A DNA stretch of 64,000 nucleotides, taken from the NCBI RefSeq assembly GCF_003056345.1, contig NZ_PYWB01000009.1, forward strand, positions 186,001 through 250,000. Reading direction: 5' to 3'. The position numbers and the translations under genes were made by a program. How positions within the stretch are numbered: the stretch's first letter is position 1; every line of letters begins with the position of its first letter. The stretch comes from Devosia submarina (lineage in GTDB: Bacteria > Pseudomonadota > Alphaproteobacteria > Rhizobiales > Devosiaceae). This document shows positions 7,555 to 15,586 of the stretch, in pieces. The notes beneath the pieces were generated by a model that saw only the letters and a list, made by a program, of their open reading frames with translations, did no database searches and was not told the origin of the DNA.

Positions 7555-8394
7555 ATGACTGACAAAACACCCCCAGATTTCCTGAGCATGACTTGGCGCG
7601 AAGACGGCTACGGCGGATATAAAGCTGTAATGCCGGTGCCAGATTTCTGGGCCATCTACAAAGCGGAGCGTGACGAGCTATGGGCTGCCGGCATCAAGTG
7701 CGGCACAGAGAGCGCTAACACCTGGCACGTCTACTATGACCCTCGTTATGACAAAGCAGGCGCTGCTGCTTTGTGCCCGCAGCTCGAGGTCGCTTACGCC
7801 GGAAAAATCGCTGAGCTCCGAGCAGAAAAGGCGGCGAAAGAAGAGGCCGAAGAACGCCGTCGCGAAGATGCCCGTCGCCGCCATGAGGAATGGTTGGAAG
7901 ACAATGCTGATCTGATCCAAAGCACGGTTGGCAAAGCCAAGCACCTGCAGGCCACGTTCGGGGAGTCGTTGCACGACAAAGACCGCATTGCCCAAATGCT
8001 GGCCTGCCGCCCAAGCCCGTTGATGATTTCCGATCTGCAGAAAGCTATTTCCGCAGCGGAGCGCAAGATTGAGCGTACCTCAGCATCGGCAGCAGCGAAA
8101 TCCGGTGGCGTCACATGGCCTGATGAGGTCGTCATCCGTGCCGTTAAATTGCTGACTTTGGCCGATGCCGATCACGCAACAGAGCGCGATTTCCAGGGGT
8201 GGGACGCCTTTCACACGTCAATGGGCCACTGGTGCTATGGGGCTCTCAAAGATGCCCGCCATCGCGAAGCGGCACTCAAATTGGCTCGCACTCTAGTCGG
8301 GAGGCACACAAAGCAGTTGCTGCCGTTCATGCCCGAGCTCGCCGATCTCGAGGGTAACGGGCTGCCCGAGGGCAGGCTGGGAGGCGCGATATGA
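7555..8394 (+). CDS. Hypothetical phage-type protein with charged coiled-coil
   Basis: The 279-aa product starts at an ATG preceded by GGAGG. Residues about 85-125 form a Glu/Arg/Lys-rich helix, likely a coiled coil. No enzyme motif was recognised. It is the first gene of the rightward operon and overlaps the next gene through ATGA. Confidence 0.6.
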   Translation: MTDKTPPDFLSMTWREDGYGGYKAVMPVPDFWAIYKAERDELWAAGIKCGTESANTWHVYYDPRYDKAGAAALCPQLEVAYAGKIAELRAEKAAKEEAEERRREDARRRHEEWLEDNADLIQSTVGKAKHLQATFGESLHDKDRIAQMLACRPSPLMISDLQKAISAAERKIERTSASAAAKSGGVTWPDEVVIRAVKLLTLADADHATERDFQGWDAFHTSMGHWCYGALKDARHREAALKLARTLVGRHTKQLLPFMPELADLEGNGLPEGRLGGAI

Positions 8395-8933
8395 CCCTCC
8401 ATATCACTATCAATTTTGATGCGCTGCCGGTCACCATCGGCGGTCACACGATGACGGGTTCAGCATCCGTGATTGTGCCCGTGACGTCCGAGCAGCTCAT
8501 TGTCCTGCTTCAGAGCGGCACCCAGACTGCGGCGGCTGCACCGATCCAGGTATCTCCGCAGCCGACCATCGCTGCGCCGGCGCCGATTGCACCCGTCGAG
8601 GCACCCGTTGCCGTTCCGGAGCAGCCGGTCGTCGATCCCGTGCCTGCACCTGTTGAGCCTGAGCCTGTTCCGGAAGCAGCGGAGACTGGAGCTGATCAGA
8701 CCAAGGTCCGCAAGCGTCGCAGAGGCGTCTTGAGCAGCATGTCGGACGATGACATCCATGCTGCCTTCAACGAAGCCGGCAGTGCCATCGAAGCGGCAAG
8801 GATGCTGGGCGTTTCCGAGCCCAATATCTATGTCCACAGAAAGCGGCTTGGTTACGAGTTCCCGCCGCGGCAGCCAAAAACCAGGGAGGTCGCCGGCACG
8901 AAAGCCAAAGGCAGGTTTCAACTGGTTAGCTGA
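8391..8933 (+). CDS. Putative HTH protein with Pro/Ala-rich linker
   Basis: The 180-aa protein has a short N-terminal domain (about 1-45), a Pro/Ala/Val-rich low-complexity linker (about 50-100) and a C-terminal domain containing FNEAGSAIEAARMLGVSEPN, which looks like a Fis-type helix-turn-helix. Such proteins in alphaproteobacterial elements are probably DNA-binding. It is coupled to the upstream gene by an ATGA overlap. In-frame coding-like sequence continues past its TGA, explained by a frameshifted next gene at 8965. Confidence 0.6.
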   Translation: MTLHITINFDALPVTIGGHTMTGSASVIVPVTSEQLIVLLQSGTQTAAAAPIQVSPQPTIAAPAPIAPVEAPVAVPEQPVVDPVPAPVEPEPVPEAAETGADQTKVRKRRRGVLSSMSDDDIHAAFNEAGSAIEAARMLGVSEPNIYVHRKRLGYEFPPRQPKTREVAGTKAKGRFQLVS

Positions 8934-8964
8934 CTACCGCGTCGATCCCGAGGCCGCAGAGCTA

Positions 8965-9314
8965 ATGGCCTGCGTGCTCTCGAGCTCGGATATTGGCACG
9001 TTGACGCGGACGGCGACATTGTTGAGCGGCCCCGGTATGAACCGCCAGCACCAGCAATCCCGGATCCGGGACTGCTCACAACGACGGCTATCGTTCCGGT
9101 CGAGCGTGTGCAGATCCAGCCCATCAAAGGGCATCCAGAGATGGAGACCCCGTCCACTGCACCGACGGGGAGATGGCGACCGATCCGGCGGCGGAAACAG
9201 CTGCCGGCAGGAACATCGGCTGACAACCAGAGGCTGATCGATGAAGCCATTGCGGCGGGTCGGTTCACAAAACTGAAGCCGGGCATTGCCGTCGGCGCAT
9301 TGAAGAAGTTCTGA
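8965..9314 (+). pseudogene. Small hypothetical gene broken by a 1-base deletion near its start
   Basis: Sequence from about 8970 to 9314 is strongly coding-like in one frame (for example LRALELGYWHVDADGDIVER, and a C terminus ending KPGIAVGALKKF) but has no ATG, GTG or TTG before 9108. An ATG at 8965 is one base out of frame; adding a single C to the CC at 8969-8970 would give MALRALELGYWH. So either a base was lost in the genome or in sequencing. If real as is, translation could start only at GTG 9108, giving 68 aa. Function unknown. Confidence 0.5.
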
Positions 9315-9317
9315 CCG

Positions 9318-9686
9318 ATGATGCTGACAGCCTCAACAATTTCACGCAAACCTGTCCCTCGGAGAATCAATCCGGGGGATCGCGTGGATTTACTCATCAA
9401 AGCTCTGCTGCAATCCGTGCTGCCGGAGATGACATCGCGGCGAATAGGACGGCTGACGGGCAAGTCGCACCGCGTCGCCCAAAAGTGGCTGTCCGACGAA
9501 ATGCCTGTGCCCGACGATGTCTTCCACCAAGTTGAAGCCCAAGCCGAACTGCTGAAAAATAGCTCTTTCCCCGCCGACCTGGATGCGGCGATCGCGAAAG
9601 CAACCGCAGCAGGATTGCATCCTGAAATCATCGCCAGCCATCTTGCCGCCCAGTACAAGAAAGTAACCGGGATCGAGATCGAGTAA
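9318..9686 (+). CDS. Small HTH-like protein, 122 aa
   Basis: The segment SRRIGRLTGKSHRVAQKWLS resembles a helix-turn-helix in which a bacterial regulator contacts DNA; the rest is helical. It is encoded just after the frameshifted gene at 8965 and 50 bases before the AAA+ ATPase. A role in regulating the element is inferred only. Confidence 0.55.
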   Translation: MMLTASTISRKPVPRRINPGDRVDLLIKALLQSVLPEMTSRRIGRLTGKSHRVAQKWLSDEMPVPDDVFHQVEAQAELLKNSSFPADLDAAIAKATAAGLHPEIIASHLAAQYKKVTGIEIE

Positions 9687-9736
9687 GGATCTCGTTAACA
9701 ATCCTTAACGGCTCCGCTTGATTGAGCCATCAATTC

Positions 9737-11299
9737 ATGACACATGACGCCTCCGCTGCGATCCATTGGGTCCAGCAAATCGAAAATGTTTCGAGGCTGA
9801 TCATGGCACCTTCTGATGACGCTGCACGCGTCACCAAATCCCATATTGAAGATCTGAAGGCTTGGCGTAAAGCCGTGGCAGATGTTGCCGCTGGCATCCG
9901 GCTGCCGACGCTCGACGAGCTTTACAGCGGCATCGGTTTTCTCGCGAAAGACTGGCAGCAAGATTGCCGCGTCTGGTGCGATGAGCAGCTGATCAATGAT
10001 GCTCTCGAAGAAGCGCACGACCGCCTCGCACACCTGCGCAAGACGTGCAGCGAGGTCGCCCTGAAGGATTGCTGGACGGCCCTCGAATTTGTCGACAACG
10101 ATGCCATCGATAGGCTGGATTTCTATCTCGCAGCTGCGGGGAATAAAGAAGCGCTTGAGCGTGTGGTTGTCGCAACGCTGGGCATCCGCTTCGGCAGAAT
10201 CGAAACGCGTCGGCTGATTTTCGGGTTGTCGCTGGCGAGAAATCCTGGCGGTCTGACGGGCGAGCTGCGGTCCGTATTTACTGAAGCGGCGATCAAGACG
10301 GCTGCTGCTGACATTGAATGGATGCGTGCTGCGGCCAAGATCCTGGATGCCCCGGAAGAAGAAAAGTCCCTGGCCGACCTGGTGCTGGCCGATGTCGCCG
10401 AGGACCGGGCGGAAATCGAGCCCGAAGATCCAGAGCCGGAGGTGCCGGGGATGGCTGTCGTGCCGATATTGTCGGTGGCCACAGGGCACAAGAAAGACAT
10501 CGCGAAAATGTGGGCCGGGATCGCCGGCAAGCCGCTGCCGCTGATCATGGTCGACGATATTGTTGAGCCACTGAAAGCCATCCAGGCCGAGATGCCGCAT
10601 GCTGGTGAATTGGCGATGCAGATCGCCATGAAATTGCAGATTGGCAAGGCTTTCAAGCTGCCGCCAATCCTGTTGCTGGGCGACCCGGGCAGCGGCAAGA
10701 CGACATTCTGCAAGCTGCTGGCGAGATCGTTTGGTGTCCCGTCCGCGGTGCACAATTTTGCCGGCGCATCCGATAGCTCGATCGGCGGCACGTCGGCGCA
10801 ATGGTCAACAGCCCGCGAAGCCGCTTTTCTGCAGCAAATCCGGCGGGAGAAGATTGCAAATCCCGTGACGATTTTGGACGAGATCGAAAAGGCGGCGGAG
10901 TCGCGGCACAATGGCTCGGCGTTGGATGTCGTTTTGCCCTTGCTCGAGGTGCACACGGCACGTCGTTTCCGCGATCCGGCGCTCGAGGTCGAATGCGATC
11001 TGAGCGGGATCACCATCCTTGCGACGGCCAACAGCCTGGACGGCATCCCCAGCCCGCTCAAGGACCGGTTCACCGTTTACCGCATGCCTGATCCCACATG
11101 GCAGCACGTGGGTGTTTTGAGCCGCAGCATCCTGAACAAGATCGCGGAGGAGCGGGGGCTCGACCCCCGTTGGTTTCCGGATCTCGCAGGCGACGAGCTC
11201 GAAATCGTAGAGCGGAACTGGCCTGGCGGCAGCATCCGCCGTCTCGAAAGGATCGTGCGGATCGTCATCGACGGCCGCGACCGCCTGCTCCGCCACTAA
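9737..11299 (+). CDS. AAA+ ATPase, Lon-like
   Basis: The C-terminal half is a AAA+ module: Walker A GDPGSGKT (about residue 315), Walker B TILDEIEK, sensor 1 in ITILATANS, an arginine-finger region PLKDRF and a sensor 2 arginine near GGSIRRLERI. The order and spacing resemble the ATPase domain of Lon-type proteins, but there is no protease domain. The N-terminal 300 residues are helical and unrecognised. It may remodel a protein or nucleoprotein complex for the element. An upstream TTG at 9722 is an alternative start. Confidence 0.8.
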   Translation: MTHDASAAIHWVQQIENVSRLIMAPSDDAARVTKSHIEDLKAWRKAVADVAAGIRLPTLDELYSGIGFLAKDWQQDCRVWCDEQLINDALEEAHDRLAHLRKTCSEVALKDCWTALEFVDNDAIDRLDFYLAAAGNKEALERVVVATLGIRFGRIETRRLIFGLSLARNPGGLTGELRSVFTEAAIKTAAADIEWMRAAAKILDAPEEEKSLADLVLADVAEDRAEIEPEDPEPEVPGMAVVPILSVATGHKKDIAKMWAGIAGKPLPLIMVDDIVEPLKAIQAEMPHAGELAMQIAMKLQIGKAFKLPPILLLGDPGSGKTTFCKLLARSFGVPSAVHNFAGASDSSIGGTSAQWSTAREAAFLQQIRREKIANPVTILDEIEKAAESRHNGSALDVVLPLLEVHTARRFRDPALEVECDLSGITILATANSLDGIPSPLKDRFTVYRMPDPTWQHVGVLSRSILNKIAEERGLDPRWFPDLAGDELEIVERNWPGGSIRRLERIVRIVIDGRDRLLRH

Positions 11300-11327
11300 C
11301 GCCTGCCCCCATTTTTGAGGATTGAAA

Positions 11328-11552
11328 ATGCCTGATTATTTTGAGGCACGCGAGATGCTGCGTGATGCCCTGCGTCAAATTGCCGTCCATCACGCCAACC
11401 AGGACGCCCGCACGTGGGCCGAAAGAGCATTGGCGGAGTTGTCGCCATGGACGGTTTACAAGACCCTGTGCCACCTCAGCGACAACGCCTTCGACAAGCT
11501 TGGCGAGTTCTTCTTCGATTGCGTGCGGGCGGGAGGCTTCGATCATGCGTAA
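11328..11552 (+). CDS. Small hypothetical protein, 74 aa
   Basis: ATG 11328 has GAGG at seven bases. The product is helical with aromatic residues near the C terminus. It overlaps the next gene by eight bases (ATGCGTAA), so translation is probably coupled. No family recognised. Confidence 0.5.
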   Translation: MPDYFEAREMLRDALRQIAVHHANQDARTWAERALAELSPWTVYKTLCHLSDNAFDKLGEFFFDCVRAGGFDHA

Positions 11553-11958
11553 AGCACGGCAGGAACTCTTGCGGCTGATCGTCATGGCCCTGCAGAGCGG
11601 TGGCATTCAAGGCGGGGAGCAGCGGGCATTTGCGCGTGAGATGGGCGAAAGGGAGGATTTTTTCGCTCACCACGTCACCACCTACTATGAGAATGTCAGC
11701 ATGGACAGGCTGGCCAACCTTTACGATGTGGCGGCGACGCGGGCGGGCTGGATGACGCTGGCGGAGATCTTGCGCCAGTATCATGACGATGTGCGTGATG
11801 GCCGCTATCTGCCACCTGATCTCGAGCGTGAAGCCCGGCGCTATGTTGCCCGGGTGGAGCACATTGCACCATACGACCAGGTTTTGGCAGCTGTCTGGAG
11901 AGCTTGGCCGCCCAGGCCGAGGCCGACTTACAGCCTTGATCCGGATGACGAACAATGA
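11545..11958 (+). CDS. Hypothetical protein, 137 aa
   Basis: The start is the ATG within ATGCGTAA at the end of the previous gene, with GGGAGG upstream; the longer open frame from 11341 is a shadow. The product is helical and rich in Arg, Tyr and Trp. Its stop overlaps the next start as ATGA. No domain recognised. Confidence 0.55.
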   Translation: MRKARQELLRLIVMALQSGGIQGGEQRAFAREMGEREDFFAHHVTTYYENVSMDRLANLYDVAATRAGWMTLAEILRQYHDDVRDGRYLPPDLEREARRYVARVEHIAPYDQVLAAVWRAWPPRPRPTYSLDPDDEQ

Positions 11959-12163
11959 AACCCGGCCGAAAAATCCTGCGCAATTCCGCAAAATGCTTGC
12001 AGTGCGGCGACGAGATCGAGAGCACGTATCGCCATGATTTGTGCGATGCAGTTGTGGTGGCATCGCCGTGGACGGCGGCCATTCCTACATCCGCAGGCTG
12101 TTCAAAGACAATTGCAGATGGATCGACACGTCGATTGTGATCGATGACGATGATGTCAAATGA
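11955..12163 (+). pseudogene. DUF7695-like zinc-ribbon gene with a 1-base frameshift
   Basis: The first 30 residues contain AKCLQCGDEIESTYRHD, a cysteine pair and context I associate with the small DUF7695 phage family. The frame then leaves the family pattern. One extra T in the TTT at 12038-12040 would continue FVRCSCGGIAVDGGHSYIRR and end at a TGA (12161-12163) overlapping the next ATG as ATGA, restoring both the second CxC zinc pair and operon coupling. As written, a 61-aa truncated product ends at 12140. Confidence 0.6.
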
Positions 12164-12393
12164 GCCGCACCCGCCGGCATAAACCGCATGGCAAGCCCGG
12201 ACATGACCGGGACGGCACAATCCGTCCCGAAGGCAAAATCACACCCGATGATTTCACAGTCGAAGTGCAGCGTCGGGATCGCCGAGAGCATGAAGCAGAG
12301 GTCGGCAAGCTGGCGAAGGGCGAAGTTGATCCCGATGACGTGCCAGCAAAGCCTGCCCGCCGGCGGCTGTGGCAGCTCTGGCGGCGGTGGTAA
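12160..12393 (+). CDS. Small charged hypothetical protein, 77 aa
   Basis: A basic and acidic protein ending in a Trp/Arg-rich tail (RRRLWQLWRRW). Its ATG overlaps the repaired stop of the frameshifted zinc-ribbon gene. No domain recognised; it is the last of the tightly packed rightward genes. Confidence 0.5.
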   Translation: MSRTRRHKPHGKPGHDRDGTIRPEGKITPDDFTVEVQRRDRREHEAEVGKLAKGEVDPDDVPAKPARRRLWQLWRRW

Positions 12394-12483
12394 AATTGCA
12401 AACAAATTGCGATGTCGCGGCTCACCGGGAACTAACCGCGGCACTGTATAGCTGTTGCCACAACAAGAAAAAGGTGCCGCGAA

Positions 12484-12741
12484 ATGGCCAACGACGAGAT
12501 CAGCAAAGACGAAATCATTGAGAATTTGATCCGGCAGGTGCTTCTGCTGCAAGAGGTCGCACGGGAGCGGAAAGAGCAGTTCGACACACTGATGGCCAGG
12601 ATTGAGTCATTTCACCTTGCGTCTCTGGGAACTCCCGATACGCAGCGGCAATATCCTACCATCGAGATCGACGGCAAGGTGGGCATTGATTTCGGCGCCC
12701 TGATCGCATTTCCGCCAGATGACGATGCCGAGGCCGCCTAG
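12484..12741 (+). CDS. Small acidic hypothetical protein, 85 aa
   Basis: The N-terminal half is a charged helix likely to form a coiled coil; the C terminus is acidic. A ribosome binding site (AAGG) lies upstream. It converges on the leftward lysis operon that ends at 12746. No family recognised. Confidence 0.5.
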   Translation: MANDEISKDEIIENLIRQVLLLQEVARERKEQFDTLMARIESFHLASLGTPDTQRQYPTIEIDGKVGIDFGALIAFPPDDDAEAA

Positions 12742-12745
12742 CTAT

Positions 12746-12985
12746 CTAGCTATCCAGGCAGCCGGTCAGCCGCCGGCACTCCGCCATCTCTGCGTTAGAC
12801 AGGTGGCCGAAATGGGCCATGCGATCGAAGTCGAACATAATGGTTTTGGCCCGCAGCGGATCTTCGTCGCCGGGCCATTCGACTGTGATTTCGGATGCTT
12901 CAGGATGAACATCAACGACGGTCAAAACCGGTGAGCCGGATCCGAGGCGAACGCGGAAACCCACGGGATAGATGAAGCCTGTCAT
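12746..12985 (-). CDS. DUF2158-like (YodC-type) small protein
   Basis: The N-terminal part VGFRVRLGSGSPVLTVVDV followed by a strand with VEW matches the pattern of small DUF2158/YodC proteins, which look like an SH3-type barrel of unknown role. 79 aa. It is the last gene of the leftward cassette, and its ATG overlaps the preceding stop as ATGA. Confidence 0.6.
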   Translation of the reverse strand: MTGFIYPVGFRVRLGSGSPVLTVVDVHPEASEITVEWPGDEDPLRAKTIMFDFDRMAHFGHLSNAEMAECRRLTGCLDS

Positions 12986-13140
12986 GCTGCTTTCCTTTCC
13001 ATCCGCTTGCGATCCACCGCAACACGACGGCGGCGTTCCTGGCGGTTGGCTTTCTCAGACCGGGGAACAATGCGGAGGAACATCGCGCCTGTCAGCGACC
13101 TCTCCGGAACCAGGTCGTGATCGAAGGCGGGCGTGTTCAT
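12982..13140 (-). CDS. Tiny basic hypothetical protein, 52 aa
   Basis: The frame MNTPAFDHDL to KRMERKAA is bracketed by ATGA overlaps at both ends (with the genes at 13137 and 12746), and GGAG precedes its ATG. The C-terminal half is extremely Arg/Lys-rich. Too short for homology by eye; the overlaps are the main support. Confidence 0.5.
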   Translation of the reverse strand: MNTPAFDHDLVPERSLTGAMFLRIVPRSEKANRQERRRRVAVDRKRMERKAA

Positions 13141-13271
13141 TGTCCGCTGCTCCGGGCCACGAGTTCATAGTGCCAGACATGCCGCCAGGCGTAGCTGCTG
13201 TCCTGCCCCTTGCGATCGGCAGCTTCAGCAATGCACCGCCAGCTTTGCGCCGTCGCCCAAGCCCAATGCAT
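13137..13271 (-). CDS. Tiny Trp-rich hypothetical protein, 44 aa
   Basis: Begins MHWAWATAQSW, contains WRHVWHYELV and overlaps the next gene as ATGA. Its ATG directly follows the TAA of the gene at 13272. Junction geometry and amino-acid composition support translation; function unknown. Confidence 0.45.
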   Translation of the reverse strand: MHWAWATAQSWRCIAEAADRKGQDSSYAWRHVWHYELVARSSGQ

Positions 13272-13700
13272 TTACGCGATCGCCTTGGCAGGCCTGCGGC
13301 GGGCAGGCGGCACCGATGGTTTGTTGCCCTTGGCCGTCAGGACAAGAACAGCATCGCGAACGTCGCCCATTGTTGCGGTGGCGATATCAAGGCTCGACTG
13401 CATGCGGTCGATCGATCGTTCAAATGACAGCTTGAGCTCGGCAATCTCGTCTTTTTCGACATAGTGCCGCTCAACGTGCTGCTTGATCTCGACGACTTCG
13501 GTCTTGAGCAGCGACACACCGGCACCCAGGTCAGTTACCCGGCGATTGGTATCGGCGATTGCCTCGGTCAGGACGGCCAGGTCTTTCGTCGTGGACGTGC
13601 GAAAGATCACGTAAGTGGTCCAGACGCCCAACGCACCCAGCACAAGGGTGACACTAGCAGTGATGATGCCGCCCCAGGGGAGTTGAGCAAACCAGTCCAT
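13272..13700 (-). CDS. Membrane-anchored coiled-coil protein of the lysis cassette
   Basis: The 142-aa product has one N-terminal transmembrane helix (about residues 10-32), then a long heptad-like region (about 38-110) and a Pro/Arg-rich tail. This layout is like XhlA or other phage lysis accessory proteins. It directly follows the spanin-like gene (TAATG junction). Which lysis step it serves is inferred. Confidence 0.6.
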   Translation of the reverse strand: MDWFAQLPWGGIITASVTLVLGALGVWTTYVIFRTSTTKDLAVLTEAIADTNRRVTDLGAGVSLLKTEVVEIKQHVERHYVEKDEIAELKLSFERSIDRMQSSLDIATATMGDVRDAVLVLTAKGNKPSVPPARRRPAKAIA

Positions 13701-13936
13701 TACGGTCTCCAGGCACAGTGCTGAGCACCGTACGAGTTATGGGGCAGCACGCTTTCGACGAGCTGATCCGAGGCATTTTCGATGTCGGCAGCCGACGGGT
13801 GGATAGGCTTGGCAACGGTGCAGAAGTCGCCGGCGGTTGTGGTGCAGCCGGTCAGCAGGGCGATGATCGCCAGGACCACAATCAAGTCGGCTAGGAAGCA
13901 GGCAAATCGATACCAGGAGATTCTTATCGGACCCAT
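13700..13936 (-). CDS. Rz1-like spanin lipoprotein
   Basis: The 78-aa product has an N-terminal hydrophobic segment ending LLTGCTTT, a lipobox, followed by FCTVAKPIHPSAADIE and a C-terminal HNSYGAQHC. The C-x-x-A-K-P-I block and the N-terminal lipobox are typical of the Rz1-like outer-membrane spanin of alphaproteobacterial phages. With the inner-membrane partner encoded just upstream it would join and disrupt the outer membrane in the last lysis step. Confidence 0.75.
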   Translation of the reverse strand: MGPIRISWYRFACFLADLIVVLAIIALLTGCTTTAGDFCTVAKPIHPSAADIENASDQLVESVLPHNSYGAQHCAWRP

Positions 13937-14238
13937 TTGCTGAGCTCCTCCCTGCGCTTGCTGGGAGGCATCTTGGCAATGGTTTCGTCGACCTGGATGC
14001 GTTCCTGAAGGGCTTCCAAATTGCGCTTGGCTTGCTGGGCTTTGATCCGGTCGACACCTGATTTGCGGCCGATCTGGTACGCGATCCAGACGGCAGCAAT
14101 CGCAATGCCGATGACGGCAACCACACGGACCACAGGATTGCCGATCAGCCAGGACAGCGCTGGCAGGCCCCATGGTGTGGCGAGGAGGCCGTGGGCGATG
14201 ACGACGATCGGGGCAAAGGCGAGGATGAGCTCAAGCAT
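13924..14238 (-). CDS. Rz-like inner-membrane spanin candidate
   Basis: ATG 14238 is set by its overlap with the stop of the preceding mini-gene (ATGCTTGA). The product has two hydrophobic segments in the first 60 residues, then a basic amphipathic helix (IKAQQAKRNLEALQERIQ) that could form the periplasmic coiled coil of an i-spanin. Its 3' end overlaps the Rz1-like gene by 13 bases, a usual arrangement of spanin pairs. Confidence 0.6.
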   Translation of the reverse strand: MLELILAFAPIVVIAHGLLATPWGLPALSWLIGNPVVRVVAVIGIAIAAVWIAYQIGRKSGVDRIKAQQAKRNLEALQERIQVDETIAKMPPSKRREELSKWVR

Positions 14239-14374
14239 TGGGACCATCCGCAAGTACTGCCCAGGCAATGCCGGTGATCCAGGACATCAGAAAGCACAGC
14301 ACTGCAGCCAACCCCGCTCGGTCCATCAGAACCGACAGATGCGGCGTCAGGGTGCAGCCATCACCGGTGAACAC
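14231..14374 (-). CDS. Tiny membrane protein, 47 aa, GTG start
   Basis: Reads from GTG 14374, immediately after the TAA of the preceding mini-gene, to a TGA that overlaps the next ATG. It has one hydrophobic helix (about 21-42). Position between endolysin and spanins suggests a holin-type or lysis accessory peptide. Supported by junctions only. Confidence 0.45.
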   Translation of the reverse strand: MFTGDGCTLTPHLSVLMDRAGLAAVLCFLMSWITGIAWAVLADGPNA

Positions 14375-14488
14375 TTAGAGCCAGGCACAACCGAGCCAGG
14401 ACACGGACATTCCCGAGATCACGGCAAGGATGACGAGAACCTGCAGGATGGTCATGGCGGCGGCGATGAGCATGAACGCTTTACGCAT
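14375..14488 (-). CDS. Tiny membrane protein, 37 aa
   Basis: MRKAFMLIAAAM followed by a continuous hydrophobic stretch makes this a single-span peptide. ATG 14488 lies in ATGCGTAA at the end of the preceding gene. Likely part of the lysis cassette (holin or antiholin-like); no family assigned. Confidence 0.45.
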   Translation of the reverse strand: MRKAFMLIAAAMTILQVLVILAVISGMSVSWLGCAWL

Positions 14489-14750
14489 AACGCTCACCCC
14501 ACCAGATCACGATCAGGAGCAGCCCCAGGAGGAGCTGAAAGACGGAGCCTGCCACCATGGCAATGAGCCAGCCGGGACCGAACCCGACCAGAGCGCAAAC
14601 ACCCGCAAGGACTGCCACGGCTGAAAGGGCAGCAGCGACGCCGGTCAGGAAGAAGCAGATGATGTCCAACACGATGTGCAGCCAGGGCCGACGACGAGGA
14701 CGTACCCCTTCAACTGTGAACTTCGTCGATACGTCAGCTACACGGCGCAT
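14481..14750 (-). CDS. Two-helix membrane protein, holin candidate
   Basis: The start at ATG 14750 overlaps the TGA of the endolysin gene as TGATG; the longer frame would run into the endolysin. 89 aa with a basic N terminus (RPRRRP) and two strong hydrophobic helices. Small size, two spans and position directly after the endolysin fit a holin, which would permeabilise the inner membrane at lysis. Confidence 0.55.
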   Translation of the reverse strand: MRRVADVSTKFTVEGVRPRRRPWLHIVLDIICFFLTGVAAALSAVAVLAGVCALVGFGPGWLIAMVAGSVFQLLLGLLLIVIWWGERYA

Positions 14751-15586
14751 CACAATGCTGCCTCCGCTTTCCGGGCGTTCTTGAGCGTCACCCACAGCTT
14801 GGTGCCGATGCTGGCGACCAGCAGGGCGACGAAGATGACCTTGAGCACCTGAGAATAGTCCGACAGCTGGACGATCTGCCCGGCAGCTTCAGACAGGGTG
14901 GCACCAACCGTGCCGATACCGACGCCGGCGGCAGCCTGACCTTCGACGGTCTTGGTCACCGCAACCTTGCCGGCGTTCTTGATGTCGTGGGGTGTGCGGC
15001 TGTCAGAGACACCCTTAGGGCGGACGGGTTCAAATTTTGGCGTGGTCTTGAACGCGGCCATTGTCAGCGCCAGCTCGAGCACATCGTCGACACGACGCTG
15101 CCAACCCTTGCCGAACGTGGACCAGCCTTTCAGCTTCTTGAGGAACTGGAGCCGACGGGCGACATAGCCTTCGATCAGCCCGTTGACATCATTTACGGCA
15201 GCGATCGCCTGCAGGGTTTTGTCACCCAGAACCCCGTCCATACGGCCGTCGTACAGCTTGCGGGCCTTGAGCTCTTCCTGCAGCTTCAGGACGGCACGGT
15301 AGACGCCCGAGTTCACGCCGAAATCGAACACCGCGTAATCCAACCCATAGGGCAGGTCATCGCCGCGGATCGGCAGCCAATAGGACCGGCGATAGATCGA
15401 TGCCGCTTCCCTGAGCGTCAACATCTTGACTTGCTCTTTGCTCACCGACGGCACGCCACGTGCAGCCGCCAGGGTCTTGTGCGTGATGGCCATATTGGTG
15501 GCGCCACCTGGATCATCCGGATGGTTCACATAGCCCCCCTCGTGCTTGAGCAGCGGGGTCAGGCAAGCATCAAATCGAGAGGACAT
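14750..15586 (-). CDS. Endolysin, GH108-type N-acetylmuramidase with C-terminal membrane helix
   Basis: Start ATG 15586 overlaps the preceding stop (TGATG). The N terminus has LLKHEGGYVNHPDDPGG, with the catalytic Glu16 and the conserved EGGY...DPGG block of GH108 peptidoglycan hydrolases, and continues into a peptidoglycan-binding-3-like domain (about 100-175, DGVLGDKTLQAI). Unusually for an endolysin, residues about 240-265 form a transmembrane helix, suggesting inner-membrane tethering. It would cleave the glycan strands of peptidoglycan at release. Confidence 0.88.
   Translation of the reverse strand: MSSRFDACLTPLLKHEGGYVNHPDDPGGATNMAITHKTLAAARGVPSVSKEQVKMLTLREAASIYRRSYWLPIRGDDLPYGLDYAVFDFGVNSGVYRAVLKLQEELKARKLYDGRMDGVLGDKTLQAIAAVNDVNGLIEGYVARRLQFLKKLKGWSTFGKGWQRRVDDVLELALTMAAFKTTPKFEPVRPKGVSDSRTPHDIKNAGKVAVTKTVEGQAAAGVGIGTVGATLSEAAGQIVQLSDYSQVLKVIFVALLVASIGTKLWVTLKNARKAEAAL

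Noticed and set aside
8391..9314. Stop-codon readthrough at TGA 8931 joining the HTH protein to the downstream frame
   Set aside because: A missing C after ATG 8965 explains the downstream frame more simply, and the sequence just after the TGA does not look coding.
8918..9658. Minus-strand open frame of 246 aa
   Set aside because: Low-complexity Ser/Arg composition; the plus strand has the coding-like frames with coupled junctions.
9695..10801. Long open frame on the minus strand (368 aa)
   Set aside because: It is the mirror of the AAA+ ATPase gene, whose Walker motifs lie on the plus strand.
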